Shown here: one piece after another, positions 17,939-26,417 of the stretch
Numbering within the stretch: the stretch's first letter is position 1
Layout: the number at the start of each line of letters is the position of its first letter
Assembly: GCA_033764865.1 (NCBI GenBank)
Contig: JANRIM010000025.1
Location: 1-51,586 of the forward strand
Source: VFBF01 sp033764865
GTDB taxonomy: Bacteria; Pseudomonadota; Alphaproteobacteria; Caulobacterales; Aquidulcibacteraceae
Reading direction: 5' to 3'
DNA: 51,586 bases
Made by a program: the position numbers and the translations under genes
Notes under the pieces: model-generated
The model's database searches: none
Told to the model about the DNA's origin: nothing
Seen by the model: only the letters and a program-made list of their open reading frames with translations

Positions 17939-18424
17939 ATGAGCGACGGACCAGGCACGGTGGAAGTGAAACCAGGCGACAAGGCCCCCGACTTTCAGTT
18001 GCCGACGGCCGGGGGCGGGCACGTCAGGCTGAGCGACTTGCGGGGCAAGGCGGTCGTCCTCTTCTTCTACCCCAAGGATGACACCGCAGCCTGTACACAG
18101 GAAGCTCTAAGCTTCACTGAAAAAGCAGCCGAATTCGCCAAAGCCGACGCCTTCGTGATCGGGGTGTCGCGCGATTCCGTGCGCAGCCATGATAAATTCG
18201 CGGCAAAGCATGGCCTCACCATCACCCTCGCCTCCGACGAAGATGGGGCCGTTTGTGGCCAATACGGCGTCTGGGTGGAAAAAAGCATGTACGGCCGGAA
18301 ATACATGGGCATCGAGCGCTCGACCTTCCTCATCGACCGGAAAGGCAAGGTAGTTAACACATGGAGAAAGGTTAAGGTGGCCGGCCACGCCGACGAAGTC
18401 TTGGCGGCGGCCAAGGTAATCTAG
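17939..18424 (+). CDS. bcp: Thioredoxin-dependent peroxiredoxin, Bcp type
   Basis: 161 residues from the ATG at 17939 (AAGG and GGGAG upstream). It reduces hydroperoxides in the cytoplasm with thioredoxin. KPGDKAPDFQLP opens the fold, LFFYPKDDTAACTQEALSF holds peroxidatic Cys52, and MGIERSTFLID is near the end. The position five residues after Cys52, where E. coli Bcp has its resolving Cys, is not Cys here; the only other Cys is Cys106 in DGAVCGQYG. It may act as a 1-Cys enzyme or use Cys106. It is followed by about 200 bases, then the peptidase-bactofilin operon. Confidence 0.92.
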   Translation: MSDGPGTVEVKPGDKAPDFQLPTAGGGHVRLSDLRGKAVVLFFYPKDDTAACTQEALSFTEKAAEFAKADAFVIGVSRDSVRSHDKFAAKHGLTITLASDEDGAVCGQYGVWVEKSMYGRKYMGIERSTFLIDRKGKVVNTWRKVKVAGHADEVLAAAKVI

Positions 18425-18466
18425 GTTAATGCCTTGGCGCCCAGGGTTAGAGCATGTGGCGCACTT

Positions 18467-18496
18467 CTGGCACCCAAGAAGTCTGCAGTGTAAAAT
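18467..18496 (+). promoter_or_regulatory. Candidate promoter of the M23 peptidase-bactofilin operon
   Basis: CTGGCA (18467-18472) and TAAAAT (18491-18496) are 18 bases apart in an AT-richer gap after bcp. They overlap an imperfect inverted repeat, CTTCT-GGCACCCA-AGAAG (18464-18481). The leader would be about 120 bases. This is a motif match only. Confidence 0.3.
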
Positions 18497-18621
18497 TTCC
18501 CGTAACGGGGCGCCCAAGGCGGTTGCCAACGGCCGGTGCTTTGAGCGATACGGTAAGGGCGGGTTTACGAAGAACGGCCGTAGCGAGCGGCCTGTCATTG
18601 TCGAGAGCGGGCGGTCAAGAC

Positions 18622-19854
18622 ATGAGCCAGTTCCCACACCGAGCAAAAGCCTTGTTCGATAAGGCTTTTCCGGAGCGGCAGATCTATCATCGCAGCGGCG
18701 GCACCGTCCGCTACGTCTCCCTCAAACCATCCCACCAGGCGCTCATCGCGCTCGCCGGCCTCGGCATCGCGGGCTGGTGCACCTACGCCTCGGTGAACGT
18801 CCTGATGCGCGGACAGGTGATGTCCGCCCAGGAAACCGAAATAGAGCGGATGGAGGCCAAGTATAAGCGCTGGCTCGCCGAGGCGCGCGCCCGCGAGACG
18901 GCCGCCGAGTCCCAGCTCAAGGAACGCACCGTCCAGTTCGAGAAGGCGACCGTCGAATTCGAGCGTCGCCACGAAACCCTGAAGATGCTGCTCGACTACG
19001 CGGGCGGCTCCTCCATCTCCGCCGCCGGCCGCCCCATCGAGCGCGACGGCGCCCGCCTGCTGATGCAGGCCTCCATCGAAGAAGCCGAGCCGCGCCAGTC
19101 CCGCGAGTGGGAGGAGCCCTCCTACCGGGTCCAGACCGTGGGCTTCCGCGCCCGCGTCGACCGCCTGAAGACGGAACAGACCGCCTTCCTCACCGCCGCC
19201 GAGGAAGCGGCCGTCGAGCGCTCCGAGGAAATCCGCGGCGTGCTGCGGATGACGGGGGTGGGCTTCTCCCGCCTGTCGGGCGAGGACGGCGCCGAGGAAA
19301 TGGGCGGACCGCTCGTGCCGCTCGATCTGTCGGGCGTGCTCGGCGAGGGTGAAGTGGACCCGGCATTCCAGCGCCGCGTTCAGCAGGTGGCCGCGCGCGT
19401 GGAAGAGGCGCGCCGTCTCGACGGCATCGCAGCCGCCACGCCACTCGCGCCGCCAGTGGGCGTCGACCACCGCGAAACGTCGGGCTTCGGCCCGCGCATG
19501 GATCCCTTCAGCGGTCGCCCCGCCTTCCACGCGGGCCTCGACCTCGCGGCGTTCGAGCGGGCGCCTGTGGTGGCGACGTCCCCGGGCGTCGTGTCGTTCG
19601 CGGGCGCCAAGTCGGGCTACGGCTACGTGGTCGAGATCGATCACGGTCACGGCTTTAAGACTCGGTACGGACATTTGCGCGATATTCAGGTGACGCGCGG
19701 AGAGCGGGTCGCTATCGGGCAACGGGTGGGGTCCATGGGATCCACTGGCCGGTCGACGGGCACGCACCTGCACTACGAGGTCTGGTTCCGCGGCAAGGTC
19801 TACGACCCAATCAACTTCGTAAGGGCAGGTCGACATGTTCACGAGCAAGGGTAA
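18622..19854 (+). CDS. lmdC: Membrane-anchored M23 (LytM) peptidase, bactofilin partner
   Basis: 410 residues. A short cytoplasmic N-terminus is followed by one membrane segment (about 38-60), a periplasmic coiled coil rich in Glu/Arg (about 65-125), a linker, and a C-terminal M23 domain (about 290-395). Zinc ligands are visible in HAGLDLA and HLHYE, with YGHL between. It should be a DD-endopeptidase cutting peptidoglycan cross-links, held at sites set by the bactofilin. The next gene overlaps by 20 bases and encodes that bactofilin. In budding and stalked alphaproteobacteria such LmdC-BacA pairs shape the cell, hence the symbol. The call is family plus context, not function shown. Confidence 0.85.
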   Translation: MSQFPHRAKALFDKAFPERQIYHRSGGTVRYVSLKPSHQALIALAGLGIAGWCTYASVNVLMRGQVMSAQETEIERMEAKYKRWLAEARARETAAESQLKERTVQFEKATVEFERRHETLKMLLDYAGGSSISAAGRPIERDGARLLMQASIEEAEPRQSREWEEPSYRVQTVGFRARVDRLKTEQTAFLTAAEEAAVERSEEIRGVLRMTGVGFSRLSGEDGAEEMGGPLVPLDLSGVLGEGEVDPAFQRRVQQVAARVEEARRLDGIAAATPLAPPVGVDHRETSGFGPRMDPFSGRPAFHAGLDLAAFERAPVVATSPGVVSFAGAKSGYGYVVEIDHGHGFKTRYGHLRDIQVTRGERVAIGQRVGSMGSTGRSTGTHLHYEVWFRGKVYDPINFVRAGRHVHEQG

Positions 19855-20374
19855 GACGCCGGACACGGTGCCCGCGATGCCGGAATCCAACACCCGCCGT
19901 CCGCCGCCCTCGCGACTGATGACGTCGATCATCGCCAACGGCGTGCGGATGATCGGAACCGTGGAAGCCGAAGGCGCTGAACTCCAGGTCGACGGCGAGA
20001 TCGACGGCAACGTCCGCGGCGGCTCCCTCACCATCGGCGACACGGGCATGGTCAAAGGCGACATCATCGCCGAGAGCGTGCTGGTGAACGGACGTGTGGA
20101 AGGCTCCGTCCGCGCCCGCAAGGTGCAACTGGCCCGCAACGCCCACGTGCTGGGCGACATCACGCACCAGTCCCTCTCCGTGGAGATGGGCGCGGTGTTC
20201 GAAGGCCAGTGCCGTTACCTGCAGGACCCGCTCAACCCGTCCGCGGGGGCCGGCACGCCGGTGGCCCCACAGATTTCGGCGCCCACCGCCGCCTCCAATG
20301 ACGCCGGCGGCTTCTACGACCAGCCCGGGGACCGGATGGTCAGCGGCGTCGTGGTGACGGGCGCGCAAAGCTGA
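19835..20374 (+). CDS. bacA: Bactofilin cytoskeletal protein
   Basis: 179 residues. A short Pro-rich N-terminal tail leads into the bactofilin (DUF583) beta-helix (about 32-130), visible as regular Gly/Val-spaced turns such as VDGEIDGNVRG and VLVNGRVEGSVRA. A disordered Ala/Pro-rich C-terminal tail follows. Bactofilins polymerise without nucleotide on the inner face of the membrane and recruit cell-wall enzymes. It starts inside the 3' end of the M23 peptidase gene, so the two are translated together. A strong terminator follows 27 bases after the stop. Confidence 0.93.
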   Translation: MFTSKGKTPDTVPAMPESNTRRPPPSRLMTSIIANGVRMIGTVEAEGAELQVDGEIDGNVRGGSLTIGDTGMVKGDIIAESVLVNGRVEGSVRARKVQLARNAHVLGDITHQSLSVEMGAVFEGQCRYLQDPLNPSAGAGTPVAPQISAPTAASNDAGGFYDQPGDRMVSGVVVTGAQS

Positions 20375-20401
20375 GTTGCTCGCATCGCGAGACGATTGAG
20401 A

Positions 20402-20425
20402 GCCGGCGGAGACGCCGGCCTTTTT
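20402..20425 (+). terminator. Rho-independent terminator after bactofilin gene
   Basis: GCCGGCG-GAGA-CGCCGGC (20402-20419) is a perfect 7-bp stem with a GAGA tetraloop, followed by TTTTT at 20421-20425. It ends the peptidase-bactofilin operon and separates it from the convergent HIT gene. Confidence 0.9.
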
Positions 20426-20447
20426 CGTGGGCGCCCTTCCCGCTCCC

Positions 20448-20852
20448 TCACGCCGACAGCCGGGCCGCCAGCCGCGCCATGCGCTCGCCCGCCGCGCCTG
20501 GCGCGTAGGGCGCGGCCCCCGGCGCGCCCCACACCGGGCCCGGCCATGCGGGATCGCCCGCCCAGCGTCCCACCACGTGGACATGCAGCTGCGGGACGAT
20601 GTTGCCCAGCGCGCCGACGTTGATCCGCTCCACCCCCGCCTCCTGCGCCACCGCCGCGCTCGCCAGCCGGATCTCGCGCATGAGCTGGCCAGCGTCGTCG
20701 TCCGTAAGCGCGGCCAGATCGGCGACTCCGGGTGTGCGCGGGACGAGGATCAGCCACGGCCACCGCGCATCGGACTTCAGCAGCACCGTCGACAGCGGCG
20801 CCTCGTGGAACGGCGTCGCGCTGCGCGTGAGGCCGGGGTCGAGCGCAAACAC
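20448..20852 (-). CDS. HIT-family protein
   Basis: 134 residues from the GTG at 20852, chosen because GGAG lies 8 bases upstream and the protein then begins FALDPGL; a TTG at 20897 would add 15 unlikely residues and overlap the upstream gene. The histidine triad reads QLHVHVV (His90, His92): the first His of the usual triad is Gln, the middle (nucleophilic) His is kept. NVGALGNIVPQ before it is typical of this subgroup. It is probably a nucleotide hydrolase or transferase with unknown substrate. It starts 13 bases after the caspase-FGE gene. Confidence 0.86.
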   Translation of the reverse strand: MFALDPGLTRSATPFHEAPLSTVLLKSDARWPWLILVPRTPGVADLAALTDDDAGQLMREIRLASAAVAQEAGVERINVGALGNIVPQLHVHVVGRWAGDPAWPGPVWGAPGAAPYAPGAAGERMARLAARLSA

Positions 20853-20865
20853 CAGGCAGTCTCCG

Positions 20866-22533
20866 TTAGGGCAGATCGCGCGCGACGCGGAAGCCAAGCG
20901 CGGCGTAGCGCACCGTCGCCAGATTGCCGTTCCGGTAGGCGACGCGCAGGACGTTGTCGTCGGCCTCCCAGCTGCCGCCCCGGTTCATGCGCGTGTTGGA
21001 GTAGCAGACCGACACCGCACGCGGCGGGCAAGGATCGACGGCGCGGCCGTCGCCCACAATGGCGCGGTCGGAAAGGAAATCCTGCACCCACTCCGCCGCG
21101 TTGCCCGACGTGTCGTAGAGGCCGAATGCGTTCGGCCGGTAATAGCCCACGGGCAGCGTGCCCTTCACGTTGCTGAGGGCGGAGTTTGCGTAGCGGGCGT
21201 CGTTGCGATCGCCCCACGGGTAGGTGGTGCGGGTCCCCGCCCGCGCCACGTATTCCCACTCCGTCTCGCTGAGCAGGCGATAGCGCTTCCCCGTGCTGCC
21301 GCTCAGCCAGGCCACATAGTCGCGCGCGTCGTTCCAGCTGATGCAGACGGCGGGGTGGCGGTCGTCCTGGTCGATGTAGGGATGGCGCCAGTCGCCGCCG
21401 GTGCTCCAGGCGGCGTCGATCAGGACCTGGCAGTCCGCCGGCGGGTCGGGACGGTTGGTGGCGGCGACGAAGGCGGCCCACTCGGCGCGCGTCACCTCGA
21501 ACCGGCCGGCGGCGAACGCCGCGATCTGCGCGTCGCGCAGGGGGCGCTCGTTGTCACGCCCGCCCGCGGGCGACCCCACCGTCACCCTGCCGGCCGGAAT
21601 GCGCACCAGCTCCGGGCACGATGCGCAGTCCCGGAGCGTCGCCGCCGTGGGGATCGCATGCGGGGGCGGCAGGTTCTGGCGCAGCATGGCCTGGCCCGAG
21701 GGCGCAAGCCTGAACCCCTGCACGCGGGAAATCCCGTACAGGAATTCCGACGACTGGCGCCCGCCCGTGACCCGGTTGAGATCGTAGGTGAGCCCCGCAA
21801 ACAGCGTCTCGATGGGCTGGTCGGCGCGGGTGCGCAGCGCCTCCGCGAGGCTCGCGGTGAACGGGCTGTTGGCCTGCCCCTCGCCGTCGGCGGCGCGCGT
21901 CCCTTCCAGCGTGGCGTAGGAGATGAGCACGTTGTTGACGCGGCGGTTGAAGCTGGGCGGCGTCGCGCGGGCGCCGTCGCGGGGCGGCAGCGGCACGTCG
22001 CGGCAGGCGTCGAGGACAATGATGTTCACGGCGTTGCCGGCGTCGCGCATCGCGTCGAACAGCATCTGCATCGCCGGCGACTGGTCGATGATGTCGTCGG
22101 ACGTGTAGGCGAGTGCGTCCGTGGGCACGAGGTAGTTGAGCTGGTCCAGCTGGGCGGCGTGGCCGGCGTAGTAGAAGACCGCCACCGTGTCGTTGCCGCC
22201 CGCGCGCAACCGCCGGCCGAACCTTGCGAGCGCCTGCTCGAACCGGCCGCGTCCCGCGTCGGGCACGAGGTCCACGTCGAACTGCAGCGCACGCAGGCGT
22301 GCGGCGATCAGCGTAGCGTCGTTGGGCGGGTTGCGCAGCACCCAGTTCGGCACCTGGTAGGCCCCGTTGCCGACCACCAGCGCGATGCGCTGCCCCGGGA
22401 TGGCGACGGGGGCGGCCGCCGGCGGCGGGGCCCGGTCAGGCGCCGGCGGCGAGGCGGGAGGCGCCTGCGCGAGCGCCGCGGCGATCACGCCCAGCAACGC
22501 CATGAAGGCTGCGCCCGCTGCGATCCGCCGCAT
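20866..22533 (-). CDS. Exported caspase-like protease fused to FGE-sulfatase domain
   Basis: 555 residues. A signal peptide ends near residue 24 (ALAQA), followed by a Pro-rich linker. The caspase (C14) domain (about 48-270) has the dyad His125 in YYAGHAAQ and Cys177 in VLDACRD; RIALVVGNGAY and NPPNDA are typical of bacterial caspase homologues. The second domain (about 305-555) is of the formylglycine-generating-enzyme/EgtB type: EVTRAEWAAF, RLLSETEWEYVARAGT, FGLYDTSGNAAEW and MNRGGSW. AGGGG lies about 8 bases before the ATG. It follows prfB by 54 bases. Its role is unknown; targets or inhibitors are not obvious nearby. Confidence 0.88.
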   Translation of the reverse strand: MRRIAAGAAFMALLGVIAAALAQAPPASPPAPDRAPPPAAAPVAIPGQRIALVVGNGAYQVPNWVLRNPPNDATLIAARLRALQFDVDLVPDAGRGRFEQALARFGRRLRAGGNDTVAVFYYAGHAAQLDQLNYLVPTDALAYTSDDIIDQSPAMQMLFDAMRDAGNAVNIIVLDACRDVPLPPRDGARATPPSFNRRVNNVLISYATLEGTRAADGEGQANSPFTASLAEALRTRADQPIETLFAGLTYDLNRVTGGRQSSEFLYGISRVQGFRLAPSGQAMLRQNLPPPHAIPTAATLRDCASCPELVRIPAGRVTVGSPAGGRDNERPLRDAQIAAFAAGRFEVTRAEWAAFVAATNRPDPPADCQVLIDAAWSTGGDWRHPYIDQDDRHPAVCISWNDARDYVAWLSGSTGKRYRLLSETEWEYVARAGTRTTYPWGDRNDARYANSALSNVKGTLPVGYYRPNAFGLYDTSGNAAEWVQDFLSDRAIVGDGRAVDPCPPRAVSVCYSNTRMNRGGSWEADDNVLRVAYRNGNLATVRYAALGFRVARDLP

Positions 22534-22587
22534 TCGCGTTCCCCTGCTGGAGGGAACTCAAAAGGTCGGGCGACGCCAAGTCAACGG

Positions 22588-23719
22588 CTACTCAACGTCC
22601 GCGATCACCTCGCCCGGAGCGCCGGAGACGCGCGCGGCCAGCGCTGCGGCCATGAAGGCGTCGAGATCGCCGTCCAGCACGCCTTGCGTGTCGGACGTCT
22701 CCACGCCGGTGCGCAGGTCCTTCACCATCTGGTACGGCTGCAGCACGTAGGACCGTATCTGGCGGCCCCACCCGATCTCGGTCTTGGAGTCCTGCAGCGC
22801 CTGGGCGGCGGTTTCCCGGGCCTGCAATTCACGCTCGTACAGGCGTGCGCGCAACATGTCCCACGCCTTGGCGCGGTTCTGGTGCTGGGAGCGCTCGGAC
22901 TGGCAGGCCACGGCGACGCCGGTGGGGATGTGGGTGATGCGCACGGCGCTGTCTGTCTTGTTGACGTGCTGACCGCCGGAGCCCGAGGCGCGATAGGTGT
23001 CGATCCGCACGTCCTTGTCGGCGATCTCGATCTCGATGGCGTCGTCGATCACGGGATAGACCCACACGCTGGCGAAGCTGGTGTGGCGGCGGGCGTTGGA
23101 ATCGTAGGGCGAGATGCGCACAAGGCGGTGCACGCCGGATTCGGTCTTCAGCCAGCCATAGGCGTTTTCGCCCTTCACCTGGATGGTGGCGGACTTGATG
23201 CCCGCGGTGTCCCCGTCCTGTTCTTCGAGAAGATCGACCTTCATGCCGTGCGCGTTGGCCCAGCGCGTGATCATGCGCAGCAGCATCTGCGCCCAGTCCT
23301 GGCTCTCGGTGCCGCCCGCGCCGGCGTTGAATTCGACGTAGCAGTCGTTGGCGTCGGCTTCGCCGGACAGCAGCGTTTCGAGTTCCGCGCGGGCGGCGCG
23401 CGCCTGGGTGGCCGCCAGCGCCTTGCGCGCTTCGTCCAGCAGGCTCTCGTCGCCGTCCGCATCCGCGAGCTCGGCGAGTTCGACATTGTCCTCCACCTCG
23501 CGCTCGAAAGCGCGAACGTCCTCGATGGCGCCGCCCAGGCGGTTGCGTTCCCGCATGAGCTTCTGGGCGGCTTCCGGATCGTTCCAGAACGTGGGCGTCT
23601 CGACGAGCGCGTTCAGTTCATCGAGACGGGCGTTGGCGCGATCCCAGTCAAAGACGCCTCCGCAGGAGGGCGGCGGTGGTGCGGATCTGGTGGGCGAGGG
23701 CGGCGATGTCGGGACGCAT
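22588..23719 (-). CDS. prfB: Peptide chain release factor 2, programmed +1 frameshift
   Basis: RF2 of about 376 residues made from two frames: 23 codons from the ATG at 23719 to CTT at 23651, then a +1 shift over the in-frame TGA (23650-23648) into the frame 23649-22588. It releases peptides at UGA and UAA. The GGQ motif is in GSGGQHVNKTDSAVRITHIP. The codon-recognition tripeptide reads SPY in RISPYDSNARR, where E. coli RF2 has SPF. Because the shift competes with RF2 reading its own UGA, synthesis is self-limited. It lies downstream of mrcA, a common alphaproteobacterial order. Confidence 0.95.
23647..23661 (-). promoter_or_regulatory. RF2 programmed frameshift signal
   Basis: On the coding strand CGG AGG CGT CTT TGA C: an internal Shine-Dalgarno GGAGG (23661-23657), three bases, then the slippery CTT (23653-23651) and the in-frame stop TGA followed by C. 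This is the layout of the E. coli prfB site (AGG GGG TAT CTT TGA C). Reading through to GAC TGG GAT restores RF2. Confidence 0.95.
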
Positions 23720-23838
23720 GGTGCGAACTCTCGGGGCTGGATTCGGCTGCCTGAAATAGGCCCATTGGGCCCGCCCCGCCAGAGAGGCGGCGACGAGAAG
23801 CGACGACGACGCCCGGCGCGCCCCGGCGCTGCGGCCCG

Positions 23839-26337
23839 CTAGTACAGCCCGCCCAGGCCGTCGTCCTGCTGCGGCGTCGCGGGGCGGCCCGGTTGGGCCG
23901 CAGGGATCGCCCCCGGCACATCGAGCCCCAGCGTGCCGCCGGGAATGCCCGTGGCGCCCTGCCCGATGATGAAGGGCTGGGCGAACGCGGAGTCCGTGGG
24001 CTCCGTCCCGGGCCGGAAGGCTTCGATGATGGTGTCGGTGGTGTCGGGGCCGGGCAGGAAGCCGGTCCGGCTGTCCACCCGCACGAGGCGCACGCCGGCG
24101 GGCATGCGGAACGGCGTGTCCGGCTCGTTCTTGAGCGCCTCGGCCATGAAGTCGCGGAAGATCGGGGCTGCGAGGCGCCCGCCCGTCTCGCCCTCGCCGA
24201 GGGAGCGCGGACGGTCGAAGCCCGCCCAGACGCCCACGACGAGATCGGGCGAAAAGCCGACGAACCAGGCGTCCTTGTAGTCGTTTGTGGTGCCCGTCTT
24301 GCCGCCCAGCGTCTTGCCGACGCTCTTCAGCACGGTGGCGGTGCCGCGCTCCACCACGCCCTGGGACATGGACACCACCTGATAGGCGGAGATCGGATCG
24401 AGCACCTGCTCGCGCACGTCCGGGATCACGGGCGCGGGCTGGCCCGTCCACGGCGCGCTGCACGTGTCGCACCGCACCATCTCCTGGCGCTCCACCGTGC
24501 GGCCGTCGCGGTCCTGCACACGGTCGATGAAGATGGGCTGGACGCGCCGGCCGCCGTTGACCAGCATGGCGTAGGCCGTGGTGAGCTTGAGCGGCGTGGT
24601 TTCGCCGACGCCCAGGCCGAGGGAGAACACCGCCAGCTCCCGCCGCGATTCCTCATAGACGCCGAGCCGGCTGGCGTAATCGAACACCCGCTCCGGCCCC
24701 ATGGCGTAGACGAGCCGCGCCGTCATGGTGTTGAGCGACTTCTCGAGCCCTACGCGCATCGTCGTCGGGCCGAGGTAGCTCTCGCGGTTGTAGTTGTCCG
24801 GCGCCCACACGCTGCCGTCGCCGGCTTCGATGGCGAAGGGGGCGTCGTCGATCAGGGTCGCGGGCGTGAGGCCGCAGCCTTGTTGCCCTTCCGATCCGCA
24901 GGGGTCGAGCGAAGCGGCGTAGACCAGCGGCTTGAAGGCCGAGCCCGGCTGCCGGCGCGCGTCGGTGACGCGGCTGAAATCCCCGAGACGGAAATCATAC
25001 CCGCCGATGAGGGCGAGGACGCGGCCGGTGTGAGGGTTCATCGCCACCAGCGCGCCTTCCACTTCAGGCACCTGGCGCAGCGCGCAGCGGCCGTCTCCGC
25101 GCGGGCACTGGACATAGACGGCGGCCCCCCGCCGCAGCGCGCGGTCGGCCTTGCCGCGCGCGCCCTGGGCGGCCCAGGAGACGTCGTCGCCCGACAGCTG
25201 GCGCTGGGACCCGTCCGCCAGCGCGATCCGCACCGTGTTGCGTTCCGCCTGCGTGACCAGGGCCGTCTGCCAGCCTGTGAGACGTGGCGGCGCGGGGACC
25301 TCGCGCAACGCGTCTGCAGGATCGGCGTCGGCGTTCACCCGCGCCACCGGGCCGCGCCAGCCATGGCGGCGGTCATATTGTTCGAGGCCCTTGCGCACGG
25401 CGCGCGCGGCCGCGACCTGCAGCCGGGTGTCGAGTGTGGCGCGGATGGAGAGGCCGCCCTCCTTCAAAGCCTTCTCGCCGAGCCGCTCCGTCACCTGCCG
25501 GCGGACCTGCTCCACGAAGTGCGCGGAGGCGACGTACTTGTCCTCCGAGAACCGGTTGGCGACGACGATGTCCTCCTTGGACGCGGCGTCGGCTTCCTCC
25601 TGCGTGATCTTGTCGTTGGCCACCATGCGGGTGAGCACGAGGTTGCGCCGCGCGATGGCGGCGTCCTTCTTGGTGACGGGATTGTAGTTGTTCGGCCCCT
25701 TCGGCAGCGCGCCGAGGAAGGCGGCCTCCGCCAGCGTGAGCTTGGCCAGCGGCTTGTCGAAATAGTTGAGCGATGCGGCGGCGACGCCGAACGACTGCCG
25801 GCCGAGCGGTATCTGGTTCAGGTACAGCTCGAGGATGCGCTCCTTGTCGAGCGCGCGCTCGATACGCTGCGCGAGGAACGCCTCCTTCACCTTGCGCATG
25901 ATGGTGCGCTCGCTCGACAGCAGCATGTTCTTGGCGACCTGCTGCGTGATGGTGGAGGCGCCCTGCATCCGGTCACCGGTGAAGATGGAGACGACGTTCG
26001 TCACCGTCGCGCGCATGATGCCGGCGTAGTCGAGGCCGGAATGCTGGTAGAAGGACTTGTCCTCCACCGACACGAACGCGTCCTTCACGTGATCGGGGAT
26101 TTCCTGGATCGGCACGAACAGCCGGTGCTCGGTGGCGAATTCCGCGATCAGGCTGCCGTCGCCGGCGTGGACGCGGCTGGTGACCGGGGGGCGATAGTCG
26201 GCGAGCTGCTTGTAGTCCGGCAGGCCCTGCACGGCGACGGCCACCAGGACCACAAGCCCCAGCACCAGCGCGGCGCCGGCGGCGGCCACCCCGATGAGGA
26301 TTTTCCGGATCGTATCCCTGTCGAACTCAATGGCCAT
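23839..26337 (-). CDS. mrcA: Penicillin-binding protein 1A (bifunctional class A PBP)
   Basis: 832 residues. One N-terminal membrane segment (about 12-37) precedes the glycosyltransferase domain, with catalytic Glu92 in VEDKSFYQHSG and QGASTITQQVAKN. An OB-like insert (about 320-420) leads to the transpeptidase domain: Ser466 and Lys469 in PGSAFK, SLN in EKSLNTM, and KTGT in GGKTGTTND. It polymerises and cross-links peptidoglycan at the outer face of the inner membrane. It lies 80 bases downstream of the amidase gene, probably in one transcript. A weak hairpin, GGCCCAATGGGCC (23771-23759), follows it before prfB. Confidence 0.96.
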   Translation of the reverse strand: MAIEFDRDTIRKILIGVAAAGAALVLGLVVLVAVAVQGLPDYKQLADYRPPVTSRVHAGDGSLIAEFATEHRLFVPIQEIPDHVKDAFVSVEDKSFYQHSGLDYAGIMRATVTNVVSIFTGDRMQGASTITQQVAKNMLLSSERTIMRKVKEAFLAQRIERALDKERILELYLNQIPLGRQSFGVAAASLNYFDKPLAKLTLAEAAFLGALPKGPNNYNPVTKKDAAIARRNLVLTRMVANDKITQEEADAASKEDIVVANRFSEDKYVASAHFVEQVRRQVTERLGEKALKEGGLSIRATLDTRLQVAAARAVRKGLEQYDRRHGWRGPVARVNADADPADALREVPAPPRLTGWQTALVTQAERNTVRIALADGSQRQLSGDDVSWAAQGARGKADRALRRGAAVYVQCPRGDGRCALRQVPEVEGALVAMNPHTGRVLALIGGYDFRLGDFSRVTDARRQPGSAFKPLVYAASLDPCGSEGQQGCGLTPATLIDDAPFAIEAGDGSVWAPDNYNRESYLGPTTMRVGLEKSLNTMTARLVYAMGPERVFDYASRLGVYEESRRELAVFSLGLGVGETTPLKLTTAYAMLVNGGRRVQPIFIDRVQDRDGRTVERQEMVRCDTCSAPWTGQPAPVIPDVREQVLDPISAYQVVSMSQGVVERGTATVLKSVGKTLGGKTGTTNDYKDAWFVGFSPDLVVGVWAGFDRPRSLGEGETGGRLAAPIFRDFMAEALKNEPDTPFRMPAGVRLVRVDSRTGFLPGPDTTDTIIEAFRPGTEPTDSAFAQPFIIGQGATGIPGGTLGLDVPGAIPAAQPGRPATPQQDDGLGGLY

Positions 26338-26417
26338 GCGTCAGGACCTCGATAACGGCTGGGAGGTCGACCGATTTTGGGGCGTCAGTAAGGCGCTTCC
26401 TGAGTCGGGCGGGGAAC

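Noticed and set aside
20853..20897. TTG start of the HIT gene at 20897
   Set aside because: It would overlap the caspase-FGE gene and add unconserved residues; GTG at 20852 has GGAG and the family N-terminus.
23759..23771. GGCCCAATGGGCC hairpin as terminator of mrcA
   Set aside because: Five-bp stem with a 3-base loop followed by TATTTC; not enough T-run. It could equally be part of a prfB promoter.
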